This document shows, piece after piece, positions 45,000 to 57,264 of a stretch of 64,000 bases of DNA (its first letter is position 1; every line of letters begins with the position of its first letter). The stretch covers positions 40,765,081 through 40,829,080 of the forward strand of contig OX485809.1 in NCBI GenBank assembly GCA_950295325.1, written 5' to 3'. Origin of the DNA: Polytrichum commune (taxonomy: Eukaryota > Streptophyta > Polytrichopsida > Polytrichales > Polytrichaceae). The translations under genes and the position numbers were made by a program. The notes beneath the pieces were generated by a model. It had not been told where the DNA came from. It did not search any database and worked only from the letters and a program-made list of their open reading frames with translations.

Positions 45000-47855
45000 C
45001 CATTAAGAATGCATCAAGCATAATATCTTACATGATTCACTACATGCCTAGGGTTCTCCATAGAAATAAGACCATACAAAGCAACCTTGTAATGTAATGA
45101 TCTTGGGCATCTTTAAATTGGATAATTGTTTCAAGGTTTGTGGCTGTTATTCGGAATAATGGTGGAATTGTGAAAACCCAATGAACTACCACATAGCTTG
45201 ACAATAGCTATTACACGTTGCTTTGTTTCAAAAAATAAAACACAGGCCTTAAATAAGTCTAGTGGCATATGTGTACCTATTATGAATTGGTGCTCATTGA
45301 AGTCCCAAGGGTTTGATCTTAGTAGAACCCCTTTTACTTCAATGGGTGAATGTAGCTAGAAGATGCCAAGTTACTTGTTTCAGTTGGCATATCATGCTAA
45401 ATATGTAGGCTCACTGCCATATGCAAAGTTATACATTATTTTGTTATAGAGTGATTTCTTGTATAATCACATATAACTTGGCAACATGGGCCCTCAGAAT
45501 ATAATAACTTGATGTTGGAAGTTTATTTTGAATCTTAGTCTCCCTACGCAACTTTTTGAGCTCCCTGTTGTTATATTATGATGGCACACGGAACGAAAGT
45601 TGCACGTTGAGTAATGTCATGCAAGAATGAATACACATTCCTTTTATTTAGATGTTATGTTGAGGTTCCCATTCTTTTCTTTATTATGTAGGTTTTTGAT
45701 TTTTGATTTTTGATTTTTGTTTTTTAAACTTGTTTACGCCTTGAAACACTCAAAATCAAACATGCATTAAAAAATGAACTTCAAGCTCAATTGTATGAGA
45801 AATACCCATCATCCAACAATGAAGCTCAACCCCCTTTTGACCACCAAGTTTGAAATTTCTAATCCCCAAATTTTGTGTTTTGATCCTATACAACTATATC
45901 CCTCTCTAACTGTAGTCCTCACTCCAAACTAATTAAAAAAAAAGTAACAATATTGCAATATTGTAATGTTTGAAAATTGTAAAGTGGCATGCAAGTAACC
46001 CAAAACATTTATATGGGAAGACTCGTGGTCATGGGGGGTGCACCTACACTTGATTTATGTATAAATGTGTAAGAGTCCCCTGTTTATTGGGGGGGGGGGG
46101 GTATTTACCTTCCTTCATTGAATGTTTTCCACCCTATAAGTAGCTAGATTTCTACTCGATAGTATTTTCTAACACCCTATCTTTAAATATAAAATTTAGA
46201 GTCCAATAATTATTATAACCCTATGTTATTATAAGTAGTAGAATTTTTGTGTGAACAATCTGCACATACATTACACATACAATACACTATGCATATATTA
46301 CACTATGCAAATATTACTTTGCATGTTATACACATACAACCATCATACTATAAACTTTAGCATATTGTGTATGGTTCTTGAACCCCCTAGGAAACCCTAA
46401 ATAAGCCATACAACACTTTCATCGCCGGATGACGATATTTTTCATCCAAAGGCAACCGTTTCAACAAATCCATTCACATGTTCACATATATTTTTCTTAT
46501 TTATCATCCAATGCCACTAATGGTAGATGATTTATGTTGAGTCTATAAATAAAAATTAAAACGTAATTTTATTCATGCTACTTTACATCTAAATAAAAAA
46601 ATACCACGACTTAAACCACACCGTAGTTTATATAATTCCCATATCACATTTATAAGATGCTACTGTATATCTTAATAAAATATAAAAATTATGTGTCTTG
46701 AGTAAAATCCACCCGACATTTTCTCGCACGTGGTTTTCTACATTTTTGCCAGCCCCCCCCCCCAACTCATGGTGTAAATTTTGCATTCAGTTTTAGTAAC
46801 ATGATTTGAGTAGAAAAACTTCAAATTTGAGGGGATAATAGAGTTATCCTTTAACTCAACCGGAGTTTTAGTAGGGAGTTGGTTGTTTCGCATGCATAAC
46901 TTTCCATGTTCGGTAAGTTGTGGGTGCATGCTTGGAGTCAATGTGGAGGTTTGAACGAAGAACCTTCCATATTAGTTCATTGGGTACCAAACTCATTTTG
47001 GCGTCTCACTTTAGGGTGTCCTACGAACAGACACTCTATTCACCCTGGCCCCTAAAAAGGGGCCGGAGTTCTTCTTCTATACAATAACAAAGATAATAAG
47101 GTTCTAAGTGTAATGACCATGGAATTCTTCGTATTGCCATCTGCAACATACAACATGCACATCAAACACCAAACAAGGGCTATAATGCAAAAAATAAATG
47201 CATGTTTTGCAAGAGTGTAGAAGTCTGAAGTTCATAATTGTTTCATCATGCATAAATGGGTGGCTAAACCCAAGTTGTGACAGAGTGTTGAAATCTATCA
47301 ATTATGGTGTATGTTTGAAGGTATCATTCACGGAGGCATGAACCAAGAATAATCGTATTAAATAAAATTTGAGGGGGTTTGTGGCCTTGGATCCTATAAA
47401 AGGGTATGGATTATTGGTATGGCCTTGGAAAGAATAGAACATGATTGGTCACCACATTCTTAGTTTTTTTTGCCTTCCATCCAAGTCATTTCACAACCCC
47501 ACAAAATTCATTCCCCCACCACCCACTAAATCAATTGGGTTTTGGCAAGGCCTAATATTTTGTTGTAAGTTTGAAAATATTTGCTTCCTATATGGAAATT
47601 TCATAGGGCATGTTTGAGGTCAACAAAAAAACATACGTATGCCCAAAGATGTTTAATGAATGGAAGGAAATGGGGGAGGGGGGGGGGGGGGATTGTAATG
47701 TTCTATATACATACATTTCAAATTTTAGATTTGACACCATGGTGGAATTGAATATGTTCTTCAAGTTTCTAGTAGTTGTAGTCGAACCGGTGGAGGTGTG
47801 GGGATAGAAAGAGAAGAGATGAAGTGAAGTGAAGATAAATTGGTCGTCAACACCA
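45000..47855. other. AT-rich spacer with long G/C runs, no gene recognised
   Basis: No domain in any frame. Homopolymers include G13 at 46089-46101, C11 at 46753-46763 and G14 at 47678-47691. TTGATTTT repeats tandemly near 45694-45725. GGCCCC/GGGGCC makes a short hairpin near 47047-47063. Confidence 0.5.
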
Positions 47856-47859
47856 GTTT

Positions 47860-48475
47860 AAAACAATGGCGATCAATTGGGCTCATCTATCCCGGCCCGA
47901 TGTTGGAAGTGGCCAATCAATAGTCCCAATGTTGGTTTGTAACATTTTTGCTCAATCTTTCTAGGGGCCAAGGTAGATTTAAATCATCATATGAGGTTCA
48001 AAGGATGCCTTAAACATGGCCGCGAACGGCCATCAATCGAGGCCATCTCTACCGATGTTGGAAGCGGCCAGTTAGTGGTGTCAGTGCTGCTTTGTAAAAC
48101 AAATTCCTAGATTTTCTAGTGGCCAAGGTGGATTTCAAATCATAATGTGAAGTTTAAAGGGTGGCCCAGAACATGGCCACCAACAACCATCAGTTTGGCC
48201 CCATCTCTCGCAATGTTAGAAGCGGCACTGCCAATGCTAATTTGTAACATTTTTGTGCGAACTTTCTTAGGGCCAAGGTGGATTTGAAACATACTATGAG
48301 GCTATGACATTGCCCCGAAATTTTTCCACCAATGGCCATTGATTTGGGTTGTCCCCCATGATGTTAGAGATGGTCCCTCAACAATGTTAGTGCCGGTTTG
48401 TAATGTTTTTGGCAAAACTCCATGGGGGTCAAGGTGAATTGAACACTTGAATATGAGGATTTTCTCTTGAATTTT
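47860..48475. repeat. ~155-bp satellite-like tandem array, four units
   Basis: Diverged units carry RATGTTRGAAG-like blocks at 47899, 48054, 48212 and 48360, spaced 155, 158 and 148 bp. Each also has a (G/C)GTTTGTAA block and GGGCCAAGGTGGATTT-like sequence, and most have AACATGGCC. Unit length is not a fixed multiple of three, so a protein repeat is unlikely. Only four units are present, so it may be a seed or relic of a satellite. Confidence 0.88.
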
Positions 48476-48479
48476 CCCT

Positions 48480-50010
48480 ATTGTCTATCGTGGAAATATT
48501 TCTCTTTATTGACCTTGTGCCTTCAAAATGTTGGATGGATTGTTTTGGTTTATTTCTAAATGTGGTTTATGAATCTATGTTTTGGGTGCTTATGGACTTG
48601 GGTTGGACACGAGGCATTGCATTTGGGGTAAAGGAATATGGCTTGGTTGTCAATGGCCATACAAATTTTTTCCCCGTGCGAAGTATTTCATATGACAAAA
48701 GGAAAGGGGGTAGTGGGAGGTTCAAAATTAGCAGGTAAGGAGGTCTATTTAATTTTATACATTCAATGATTTTATTATAGATTAGAATACTTGTATCCTT
48801 GACAATTCAAAACTTGATTATGATCTTTATTTCCAACTCTTTTAAGTCCCTCAAATATAGCTTCCTAAGGAAGAATATTTAATTAGTGTTCTCATCTTGA
48901 GAGCAAAACTAATTCATGAGTTGACTCTCCCTTGCATGGTTTGTAGATGGTATTAACAAGGACGTGTTAACATTTCATTACATAATACCTCATTTAGGAG
49001 GAGATACATGCTTGGGGGACCAACAAACATGGATCAATTAACGATCTAGATGCGGGCAATAAATCACAAACCCCACCGTGTGAGTTTTAGTATCCCCAAT
49101 AAGATCTCTTGGTGTTCTTTATGGCCGGAACCTTATAGTTATGTTATGAAGGCCATAGTCACATGAATGACTAACACATTGCATGTCAATTTGGCATTGT
49201 ATTCCTCACATGAACAAAGACCATGTGCCATGATGAAATTGGGCATTCAATTTGAATGCCATGTTATGAAGGCCTCTTCAAGGCCAAAAATATATAATGT
49301 AAAATGTCATTTACAAATCTTTCTTGATTTGCCAAAAATAGACAAAGATGTGTGTGTTGGGCCAAATTGACAGCAACATTTTGCGTAACCCTCGTATACA
49401 TGGGGGTTTGTCATGTGTAAATAGATACTAAATTGACAAAGTATTGCACCCTAGCAAAACAAATGTTTAATGTATTTATTATTTTATCATGTGACCATGT
49501 GACTCCCATGTGATCATGCCACTAGCCATACACTTCATAATTTGGATGATGTGTGTTCATCTTCTACCATATTAAGCCAACATACCCTATATTGTGTCAT
49601 ACAATTATAAAACCGGTGTTCATCAATTATCATAATATTCCATAGCAATAGACTCACTCATTGATTTCCAAGAGTTCCGTGTTTAACCCTTCAATGCGTA
49701 GAGGAGTAGACCAAAACCAAGGTTGTTTCATAAAGTGTGTGTTAAATATTCAATTTGACTTTGGCTTACAAATGGAACGTGTAGAGCTTGAAATTTGGAG
49801 CACATTTCTATGGATGAAATCTAAAATCCAATAAGAATCTGATACATAACAACTTTATTTGAATGTGGAATTTCTATTATTTTCATAATAATATATTTTT
49901 ACATGAACTCTTGTATAATTGGATGAAGTGCGAGGTCTACAACAATATCAAAAAAACTCAAGTGAGTGAATTTCATCTTAGATATTTAAAGCCTTTAAAA
50001 CCTCCTCATA
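48480..50010. other. Spacer, no gene recognised
   Basis: A plus-strand frame at 48481-48738 has moderately protein-like composition but no recognised motif. The rest is AT-rich with short frames. Confidence 0.5.
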
Positions 50011-50016
50011 TAATGA

Positions 50017-50408
50017 GGGTTGGTTCACACAAGGTCCCAAGTCCTAATTCCCAGTTCACTTGAGGTCACTCTGTGCAATCTCAACTGTTGAGAAGCATGG
50101 AAGTTGGGACTTACCACTTCACATGAGATCCCAAGTCCTAAGTCCCAAGTATGACATGGATGCCTAGATGGCAACATTTTTTGGAGGCAAGGCTCGGAAT
50201 TGTGTTGAGGATTGAGCAAAAAGCTAGACCCAACTCTCAACACAAATTATGATAATGTTGTTGCATAAAATAATCAAGATCTTACCTTAACGGATATAAA
50301 CCATGCTATAATGGTATATTGAGGCTCTAAAGTTGTGACTTTACATCCATGTTGGAACTTGATAACATGAGTGGGACTTGGGACTTGGGACTCTATGTGA
50401 ATAGGCCC
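50017..50408. mobile_element. PIF/Harbinger (Tourist-like) MITE, TSD TGA/TAA
   Basis: The ends pair as GGGTTGGTTCACACAAGG at the left and GGGCCTATTCACATAGAG inward from the right, both followed by TCCCAAGTCC repeats (GTCCCAAGTCCYAA). The flanking triplets are TGA and TAA, a TWA target with one change. The direct TCCCAAGTCC units near each end are subterminal repeats. The TIR resembles those at 17722 and 38845 (GGGNYNNTTYACA). It is 392 bp and non-coding. Confidence 0.8.
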
Positions 50409-50411
50409 TAA

Positions 50412-52250
50412 GTTCTCCGACAAATGAACTTTATTGACATAAATAACTTTTGTGTTATGTAACTTTTGTGTTAACTTTTGAGAAATATGTATATGTCACT
50501 CGATCATGAGAAGGTTATGTGACATATGCCATTCGCAAATCAAATTCTCTTTTGATTCCAATGATGTATGGAATGACCTTCCATGAAGCTTCCATTTCAT
50601 GAAAAAATGTGTCCAAAATCATCCATGAACTACTATATGGCATCATTGGCACTCAATGGTTAAGAAATAAAGTTGTTCAGAAGTAGAAGAATGAAGAACC
50701 AACCTTGGGCAATCCGACCTGAATTTGAGCATGTTGCCCTACCTTGCTCAATAATCCCCTTGGTGCAAGGTGGGGTTTATGGCCTACCTTGTAGTGGATG
50801 GGCTCTTTAAAGTTGTCCACTCTAGCACCGTTATGATGTAATTGGAAAAGTGAATGGAAGAGTTGTCTTAAATCATGTGGCTTTGTTTGATTATAAGTTG
50901 TCTATTTATGATTACAATAGTACAATGTAGGCCTACCCTATCATGTGGTTACTTTGAAACGTTCGCATGATTTGCTTCATACACAGACACATGCACGCAT
51001 AGATGTTATGTTCATAAACAATTATGGGCAATAAATAAATAATCTACATATGATAATTATTGCCACATGACACAATCCCACAAAGGAACCTCTCAAACCG
51101 TGAACAATAAGTCATCTAAGATCTACTCATGGTAATAGTACGCAATGCATATCCTAAATAGATAATTGAGTTAAGAATAAACGAAATAGTCAAATATGTG
51201 TTACCAATTTCAAATAATGTGGTATGTTTTACGACTTCCACATTAATGTACCATACGTGAGAGTTGAAGGGTTCAAGGATTATTTTAATCTATTCTAAAA
51301 TTGGTGCACATGCCAAATAAAGATGTGTGTAAAAATCAATATCCAAAGGAGAAATCAAATCTATATTCTGCACAATTGCCATTCGGTACAAACGCGCCAC
51401 TATCATTTGATGATAATAGAGCCCATAAGCTTCTCTGTAGCAAAGTGCCTCTCCTTCTCAATTTTGGGGTGTTCTTCAATGGGGCCACCATGTTGGATTG
51501 CAAGGTCTTCTAAAAATCAAGTAATTGATAAATTGTTTCTTGTCCCACGATAAGTATGCAACAATCAACAAGTGGCAACCAGTGAGGGTATATATGCTTG
51601 ACATAGTTTGTGGGCATATGATATGTGAATATTACCTTTATGGTAACAAGGTTGTAATAAAGTCACCATAAAATGAATCAAATCCTTAATAATATAGTGA
51701 GAGAAATGATAGGTACAACTTTATCATACATTATTTATTTATTTATTTCATTAGTATCTCTAGCTATGTTTAAATGAAATTGCATGTCATTTACATAAAT
51801 ATTTTAATTAATAACAATGTTTGGTTTGGGTTTTGGGTAGCATGTTTCAAAAGTTATCATTGCTTGGGCAACCCAAAAAACAATCATATTTTCGGGGCAA
51901 CCCATTAAAAATGAAATCCTTCAAGCAACCTTTACTTGAAAGGTTTACATATAGACCTTCAAATCCACAGGTCTAGGCCCCTACTGATGCTCTTGCTCAT
52001 GTCCTACCTTCACTCTATTGCAAATCTTGGACCAAGTATTTTCAAAGACAATGTTTCAAAATGGAACTTTTGGGGGTCAATATTATGAGCCTAAGAATTT
52101 AACAAGGACTTAAAGTTTGAGGAACTTCTCATTCCACATCTTCATTATAAAGTACAATTTGACATACAAGTAATCGATCAAAATAAATGTCAGTGAGAAT
52201 GAACCCAATATAAGTACAATACAAAAAGTTGGGATAAATGCCCTCGACCT
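50412..52250. other. Spacer, no gene recognised
   Basis: AT-rich, with short unrelated frames. No terminal repeat or tandem array was seen apart from TTATTTATTTATTT near 51731. Confidence 0.5.
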
Positions 52251-52259
52251 CAAAGGTGA

Positions 52260-52475
52260 GGAGAGAGGTAATTATTGCATGCAAGGGCACATCTCATTCA
52301 TCCAACATAAAAACTCTGGAATAATGTGCACTACTTTTAGTTGATTTGACATCATAATTAACATGGAAAATCTGACAATAATCTACTATAAGTCAATTGA
52401 AATGAATCGACCACAAACTTACAATGTTGTTGGATGGATGAGAGGCATGCTTGTATGCAATAACTCCCTCTCTCC
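52260..52475. mobile_element. MULE-type MITE, GGAGAGAGG family (copy 1)
   Basis: A 216-bp foldback: GGAGAGAGGTAATTATTGC at the left pairs with GGAGAGAGGGAGTTATTGC inward from the right, and CTCATTCATCCAACA pairs with CTCATCCATCCAACA. Flanking nonamers CAAAGGTGA and TAAAGCCGA agree at 6 of 9. The 9-bp TSD in the better copy at 57470 supports a Mutator-like origin. Confidence 0.75.
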
Positions 52476-52499
52476 TAAAGCCGATACAAAAGCTCCAAG

Positions 52500-53060
52500 T
52501 TCATCGGAATGGCCGTGAGGGTTACTAATGTGCCAAAAAGGTAGTATACAAAAATGGAATATGTGCGAACTATACTACGCACTAGAAGGTTCATTTCTTA
52601 ACACTAACTTATTAGTATAAAACGGTGAAGTCATGAACCCCCATGGCCTCGTCCTTCAGCAGTGTTGGAGGAAGGGGCTAAGCCAAGCCAATGGAACGCG
52701 GTTGCCAAATTGCATGTTCAGGAATCCAGCATAACACTTTGAAACTTTGCTATGAATGACGTAAGTTGGGGAGACTATAATCTTGTGCTTTCGAGCTGTA
52801 TTAGTTTGCATGCACTTGGGCCCGGGGAATGATTGAAGAAGGCCAGGGGATGCGAAGCAAAATTATTGAAGGGGCTCCTGGTCAAAACCGGACGTCGTCA
52901 AGGGACATATAATACTGTAAAGCCCACATTTTCTCATAATTTATCTTCATATAATCCAAACCCAAAGGCCTAAATCTCCTCAACTGGTGCTGCAGCTGTT
53001 GGGGCTAAGGCTATATTTATAGCGCCAAACCTAACTTACTAGATGTGTTCAATGGACTAA
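52500..53060. other. Spacer, no gene recognised
   Basis: A moderately GC-richer stretch without a continuous frame or a known repeat. Confidence 0.4.
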
Positions 53061-53077
53061 GGAGAAAGCAGGCCCGT

Positions 53078-53203
53078 TTACGTGGCGGTGTTTCGCGTCC
53101 GAGGGGCCCCGCTTCCCCTCTTTGTGGGCGTGTCTTTCTGGTTTTTATGCATTTGGCGCTGGCCGTGTTGGCCTTCTGTCGAAAAAGAAAAAGAAAAAGA
53201 AGG
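53078..53203 (+). mobile_element. tRNA-derived SINE, copy 2, with 13-bp TSD
   Basis: The body contains a B-box-like GTTTCGCGTCC near 53090, ends in the shared block TTTGGCGCTGGCCGTGTTGG then CCTTCTGTC, and has an (AAAAAG)n tail. It is flanked by 13-bp direct repeats, AAAGCAGGCCCGT (53065-53077) and AAAGCAAGCCCGT (53204-53216), 12 of 13 identical. An A-rich tail next to a long TSD is the mark of LINE-driven retroposition. The head has diverged from the copy at 37418. Confidence 0.8.
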
Positions 53204-53965
53204 AAAGCAAGCCCGTCCATATAATAAAGGCATGTCTTGTTCAGTGATTGGACATATTACCTACACGATGTAGTATGTATATTATATATATGTACATATT
53301 CTTTGCACACTTGAAAAAACACTATCTTTTTTCCTTCTTTTTTCTTTTCTTTTTTCCCGGAGCCTGGCAAGAAGTTATGCATGTGTATGTGGACCTGTTG
53401 TGGAAGGCTTTACTAGACATAATTTTACATGTTGCTATTACACGAGAAGCTTGACATCCCCTCGGCACTAGGTCATCTTGGGGTTAGACCCTCGTTTATA
53501 GATTTGTGGATGAACTTGGGGTACGGACGTTCATGTCTTTCGAGGCGGGCATCCCTTTTGGGGAGATAGATGAAGAAAGAATACTTTACAAAGAAAATTG
53601 GGAATTGGGAGTGGGAGTGGGAGGACAAAGTTTCCAATGGAGTTCTTGAATTGTTCCCACTCTTCCACTCTCTTGCTCTTGAACTCCATTAGGAGTTGTT
53701 TGGATGATTTTTGGAGGTGCCCAAGAAGAAGTTTGGAAAGTGGATGGTTTTTGTGAGTGCACGGGCTGCCCATACCCCAAAAAGGATGATCGATCTCAAC
53801 CATCCGTTCAAATTGGACGGCCAGGGTCCCAAGTCCATCCATGCATGGACCAATTTCAATAGGAACTAGGGACTTGGGGTTACATCCTTCAACTTAGAAG
53901 TCAATTACAAATAGACAATCCATGGTAATGTAGGGTTGCCAACACTAGCCAAAAGTGTATGTTTA

Positions 53966-54194
53966 GGTTAGATGGTGTTCAAACCAACACCCCACCAAAA
54001 TCAACACCTTAAAATCAAGCTATTATATAGCAATACGAGTTTGAGCCTTTATAACTTTTACATGGGCAGTTCCATAAATACATACTTTAACGCGTTGAGA
54101 TCTCTTCTCAATTCAACCAACGATTTAGAGCTTTCAGTCCAATAATAATATCCATATTGAGGGCTCAACATGACATTTTTTAGCACCATCTACC
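53966..54194. mobile_element. TIR MITE, GGTAGATGGTGCTAAAA family
   Basis: The left end GGTTAGATGGTGTTCAAA pairs with GGTAGATGGTGCTAAAA inward from the right. The left interior CCAACACCCCACCAAAA also occurs at 38096. The dispersed repeats R2 at 60150 and 61350 start with the same motif. No TSD was confirmed, so the superfamily is open. Confidence 0.6.
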
Positions 54195-54238
54195 ATAGGC
54201 CTAATTAGTACTTACCTTATAGGTAACTACACTAATTA

Positions 54239-54437
54239 TGATATTTGATGTCACTTACTATTTGGAGCTACACAATGCTATTTATTTTTACTATTGTTGT
54301 AAATTTTTATGAAATAAAATTGTTAATGCTCTATACTATCCAAACTACCAATTTCACCTTTGTTGGTAAAATATGAGATGCATAGTGAATTTATATAGCA
54401 TTGCATAATTTCAAATAGTGGGTGACATTAAGTATCA
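54239..54437. mobile_element. TA-flanked MITE (mariner/Stowaway-like), copy 2
   Basis: Exactly 199 bp like the copy at 17470. The left end TGATATTTGATGTCACTTAC and CTATTTGGAGCTACACAATG match it, and the right end is the mirror (CATTAAGTATCA). TA precedes it and CA follows, one change from a TA target. Confidence 0.72.
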
Positions 54438-54835
54438 CATTTAGTGTACCATGATGGCTATCTTGAATGTACTTATGGGAAGGCACAAATGGTGCTTATC
54501 CTCATTGCATTATCCCCTAAGCTTCTAAGAGGCCTTGTCCAAGCCTTCGCATGCATAATATCGTGAATTTGAGCTACATACGTTCATGTTTAGTCAATTA
54601 TGTCAAAAGTGACCCAATCTAAAATCATTTCAAATCGGTTGACAACCCTAATGTTTTTGTTTTTTCCTCGACATAAAATAGTGCACAAAACAAAGCACAA
54701 AATCCAAAATTTGGAAACTATGTTCTTTGAACTTGATGAAATTGTGTATTTAGCTGTAAATGTAGCCCCTTGGTCCTCTAAGGATTAATGAGCAAGCACA
54801 TTACTTACTAGCCCTATCCAATGAATAGGAAGTAC

Positions 54836-55255
54836 CGATTGCTGGTTACAAATGAACCAGTTGAGTTTGAGAAACAAGTGGTTAAAATTCAAAACCTCAT
54901 GAAAATCACCAATCATTTTGGAGGAATTCATAGACTATAGCCTTGCCCACACCTACTAGTGGTCATAGCCAGTGGATGACTTCCACCAGTTGGGGGCACT
55001 TCATTGTTGCTTTTAGCTAGCGACTAGATGTAATGTACTCAATTTTGAGCTTTTTCTAGCTAAAAGCAACGAAAAGGTGGCCCCCTAATGCTGGGAACCA
55101 CCCACTGGCTCTGACCACCAACAAGTAGGAGTAGAGCATATTTCCCCCAATTCAATAAAGAAAAACCGAAAGATGTCAACATGGAACTTGTTGGACTATG
55201 AAACATTAGGATCTCCACCGACTAGCTTAAGCACAAAAACCCCCTGAACATTGAT
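54836..55255. mobile_element. Degenerate hAT-MITE (CARTGATCGGGG family) split by another foldback
   Basis: The left half (54836-54950) follows the family consensus from near the left end: GGTTACAAATGAACCAGTTG, then AATCATTTTGGAGGAATT. The right half resumes near 55138 with CCCCCAATTCAATAAAG, GATGTCAACATGG and GGATCTCCACCG. The two halves are separated by a foldback element. Both termini and most AACCGGTT sites are mutated, so this is an old copy. Confidence 0.75.
54952..55129. mobile_element. Foldback MITE nested in the degenerate hAT-MITE
   Basis: CCTACTAGTGGTCATAGCC and GTTGCTTTTAGCTA pair with the right-hand CCTACTTGTTGGTGGTCAGA and GTTGCTTTTAGCTA, giving arms of about 70 bp around a short AT-rich centre. 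No exact TSD could be fixed, so the superfamily is unknown. Confidence 0.75.
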
Positions 55256-56507
55256 GCCCTATCAACCCCAAAGGAAGCTTCCCCCCTCCCCAAAGTTCAC
55301 TCGGTGGGGAAACTGACCACCCCATCGTGTGGGGACTGCACATGTTCAAAAGTGCTAGTTTTGAGACATAGAATGGCAAGGCAAGGTAGAATTTTCTTTG
55401 ACCTAGACATGTGCCTAGCTTCAAGGAGTTTGGTTTCAAGGTTGGATCCTTTTTTATTTCTTATTCTTTTAATTGTGGTATAAATGTCTGTTTTCAACTC
55501 CGATCTAAGATGGCAGTTTTGCAAGTCTTAAAACCTATGTTTATGACCAAAGTTAGAAACAAACATTTTTAACAAAAGAAGAAGAAGAAGGGGCCAACCT
55601 TGAAACCAAACTCCTGGAAGTTAGGCACATGCAAAGGCCGAAATTCTTTTACCTTGGCTCACCAAACTCCGTCTCAAAACCTAGCATTTCGAACATGTGT
55701 GGTCTCCCCTTCACTACACTAAACAAGATATTGAGTGTTTGATTATATTTTAATGTTGTTACCACCCTACCTTGCTCAACACTAATTTTTGATTTTTTCG
55801 ACAACTAGCGTTAGAAGATATGCTAGAGGATATGCTGGCATTCTCCTCTTATCATTGTTATTTAATCTTTTTCATATCCTTACTCTCACACTAAATTCAA
55901 CACATGTAACTTCCACATATTACCATAATCAATACGTAGTGTTTGAGTTTACATTCAATGCTACTTACTCTCATAGGGTTATTAATATATAGTGTATCAA
56001 ACACTAAATATCGTATTTAGTGCACTAAGTTCTAAAGTGGAATGCCAACTTCATTCCTCCCTTCCTTCCTAGCCAACTTCTTTCACAACCCAATACCTTA
56101 CATACCTACCTACCTACCTACCTACCTACCTATACGTGCAAGCCAAGCTTCACGTGACGACCCCAATTTAGCCATGGATTCGTCTTCATTACAAGTCCCA
56201 ACAAGCGCATGCGGTGACCGATGATGCACCTTCCACTTCACTTAAATTCCTCGAATTCCTCCCATTAAAGCCACCATTCATTAATGGGCGGCCGGGATCG
56301 GCTGAGGGAATGGCGATCCAACGGCCCATGCGCGGCGCCTCCTCCACACCAACATTCTCACCCCTTGGACCCGGTCCACCTGCCTTCCTTCCTTGGCCTC
56401 TTCTCTAAACCCCGGGCCCGTCTATCATGGACGCAAGGGGTCTAGTAAAAACGGAGCATGGGAACGGAGAGCAAGGAAGGAATGGGGAGAGCCGGTCACC
56501 ACACTAA
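55256..56507. other. Spacer, no gene recognised; (CCTA)n at 56097-56132
   Basis: Short frames only. An (ACCT)n microsatellite of about eight units lies at 56097-56132. A GC-rich patch with CGGGCGGC-type motifs follows at 56270-56420. It could be a promoter or first-exon region, but no frame with a domain follows. Confidence 0.45.
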
Positions 56508-56880
56508 AAGGTAGGGGTGGCTATTTCCGTCCAAATTTCAGATGTGCCTAGTTGGGATGCTGAAACTATTTTTTTTATAAATTTTGAGCGCTCTGCAAAG
56601 CTGGTGCAAGAGCAACTATGAAAAAATCAAAAATTTCCAGCATGTTTATGATTTCCTACAAGTTTTTAAAGGAAACCTTGTAGAGTGACCAACACTCGCA
56701 CATAGGGTACATGGTATATCCACGGGGTGGATTTCTAAAACCGACCGCTGGCAGCATTAAACCGACCGTTGGCAGCCAATGAAATGTTGGCAGCGCTGTG
56801 AACGTTAAAAGCACCTAAAAAGGTGCTTCTGATATAGAGGTCAACTTTAGGACCCGCACGGAAATTGCCACCCCTACCTT
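56508..56880. mobile_element. TIR MITE, AAGGTAGGGGTGGC ends
   Basis: The ends AAGGTAGGGGTGGCTATTTC and AAGGTAGGGGTGGCAATTTC (inward from the right) match at 19 of 20. TAGGGGTGGCAA-type ends occur in plant hAT elements, but the flanks show no clear 8-bp TSD and the pairing extends four bases beyond the expected end. The interior has two ACCGACCGYTGGCAGC units near 56740-56780 and no coding frame. Confidence 0.7.
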
Positions 56881-57264
56881 ATATAACATAGTGCCGTGTG
56901 TGTGTGGGTGGATGGTTAGCGTGGGTCACACTAATTTTCTACACAAGGTGGAATTAGTGTGGGGTCCAAGACTCCCCGGATCTTCCCTTAAGTGTCTAAG
57001 AAGATTCCCGACCAACACATTGAACGTTAGTTGTAGGATGAAAGTAGCGTCAAATGAATATTCATCCACGCTAGTTTTCTAGAACAACAATCAACCAATT
57101 CATTTGTAACTACACTAAGTAGTCGTGTCATTGTGGGCAAGAATAAAATTTTAGGGCCCGTGATATTTCTCATGATGAAAATTAATATGGGTCACATTAA
57201 AATCAACACCAACAGTAAATTTATAGTAGAAAATTAGTGTGGTCCACATCATGATTACGTTTGA

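Noticed and set aside
56508-56880. Assignment to hAT from the TAGGGGTGGCAA-like ends
   Set aside because: No 8-bp duplication matches at the predicted boundary and the inverted repeat extends beyond it. The superfamily is left open.
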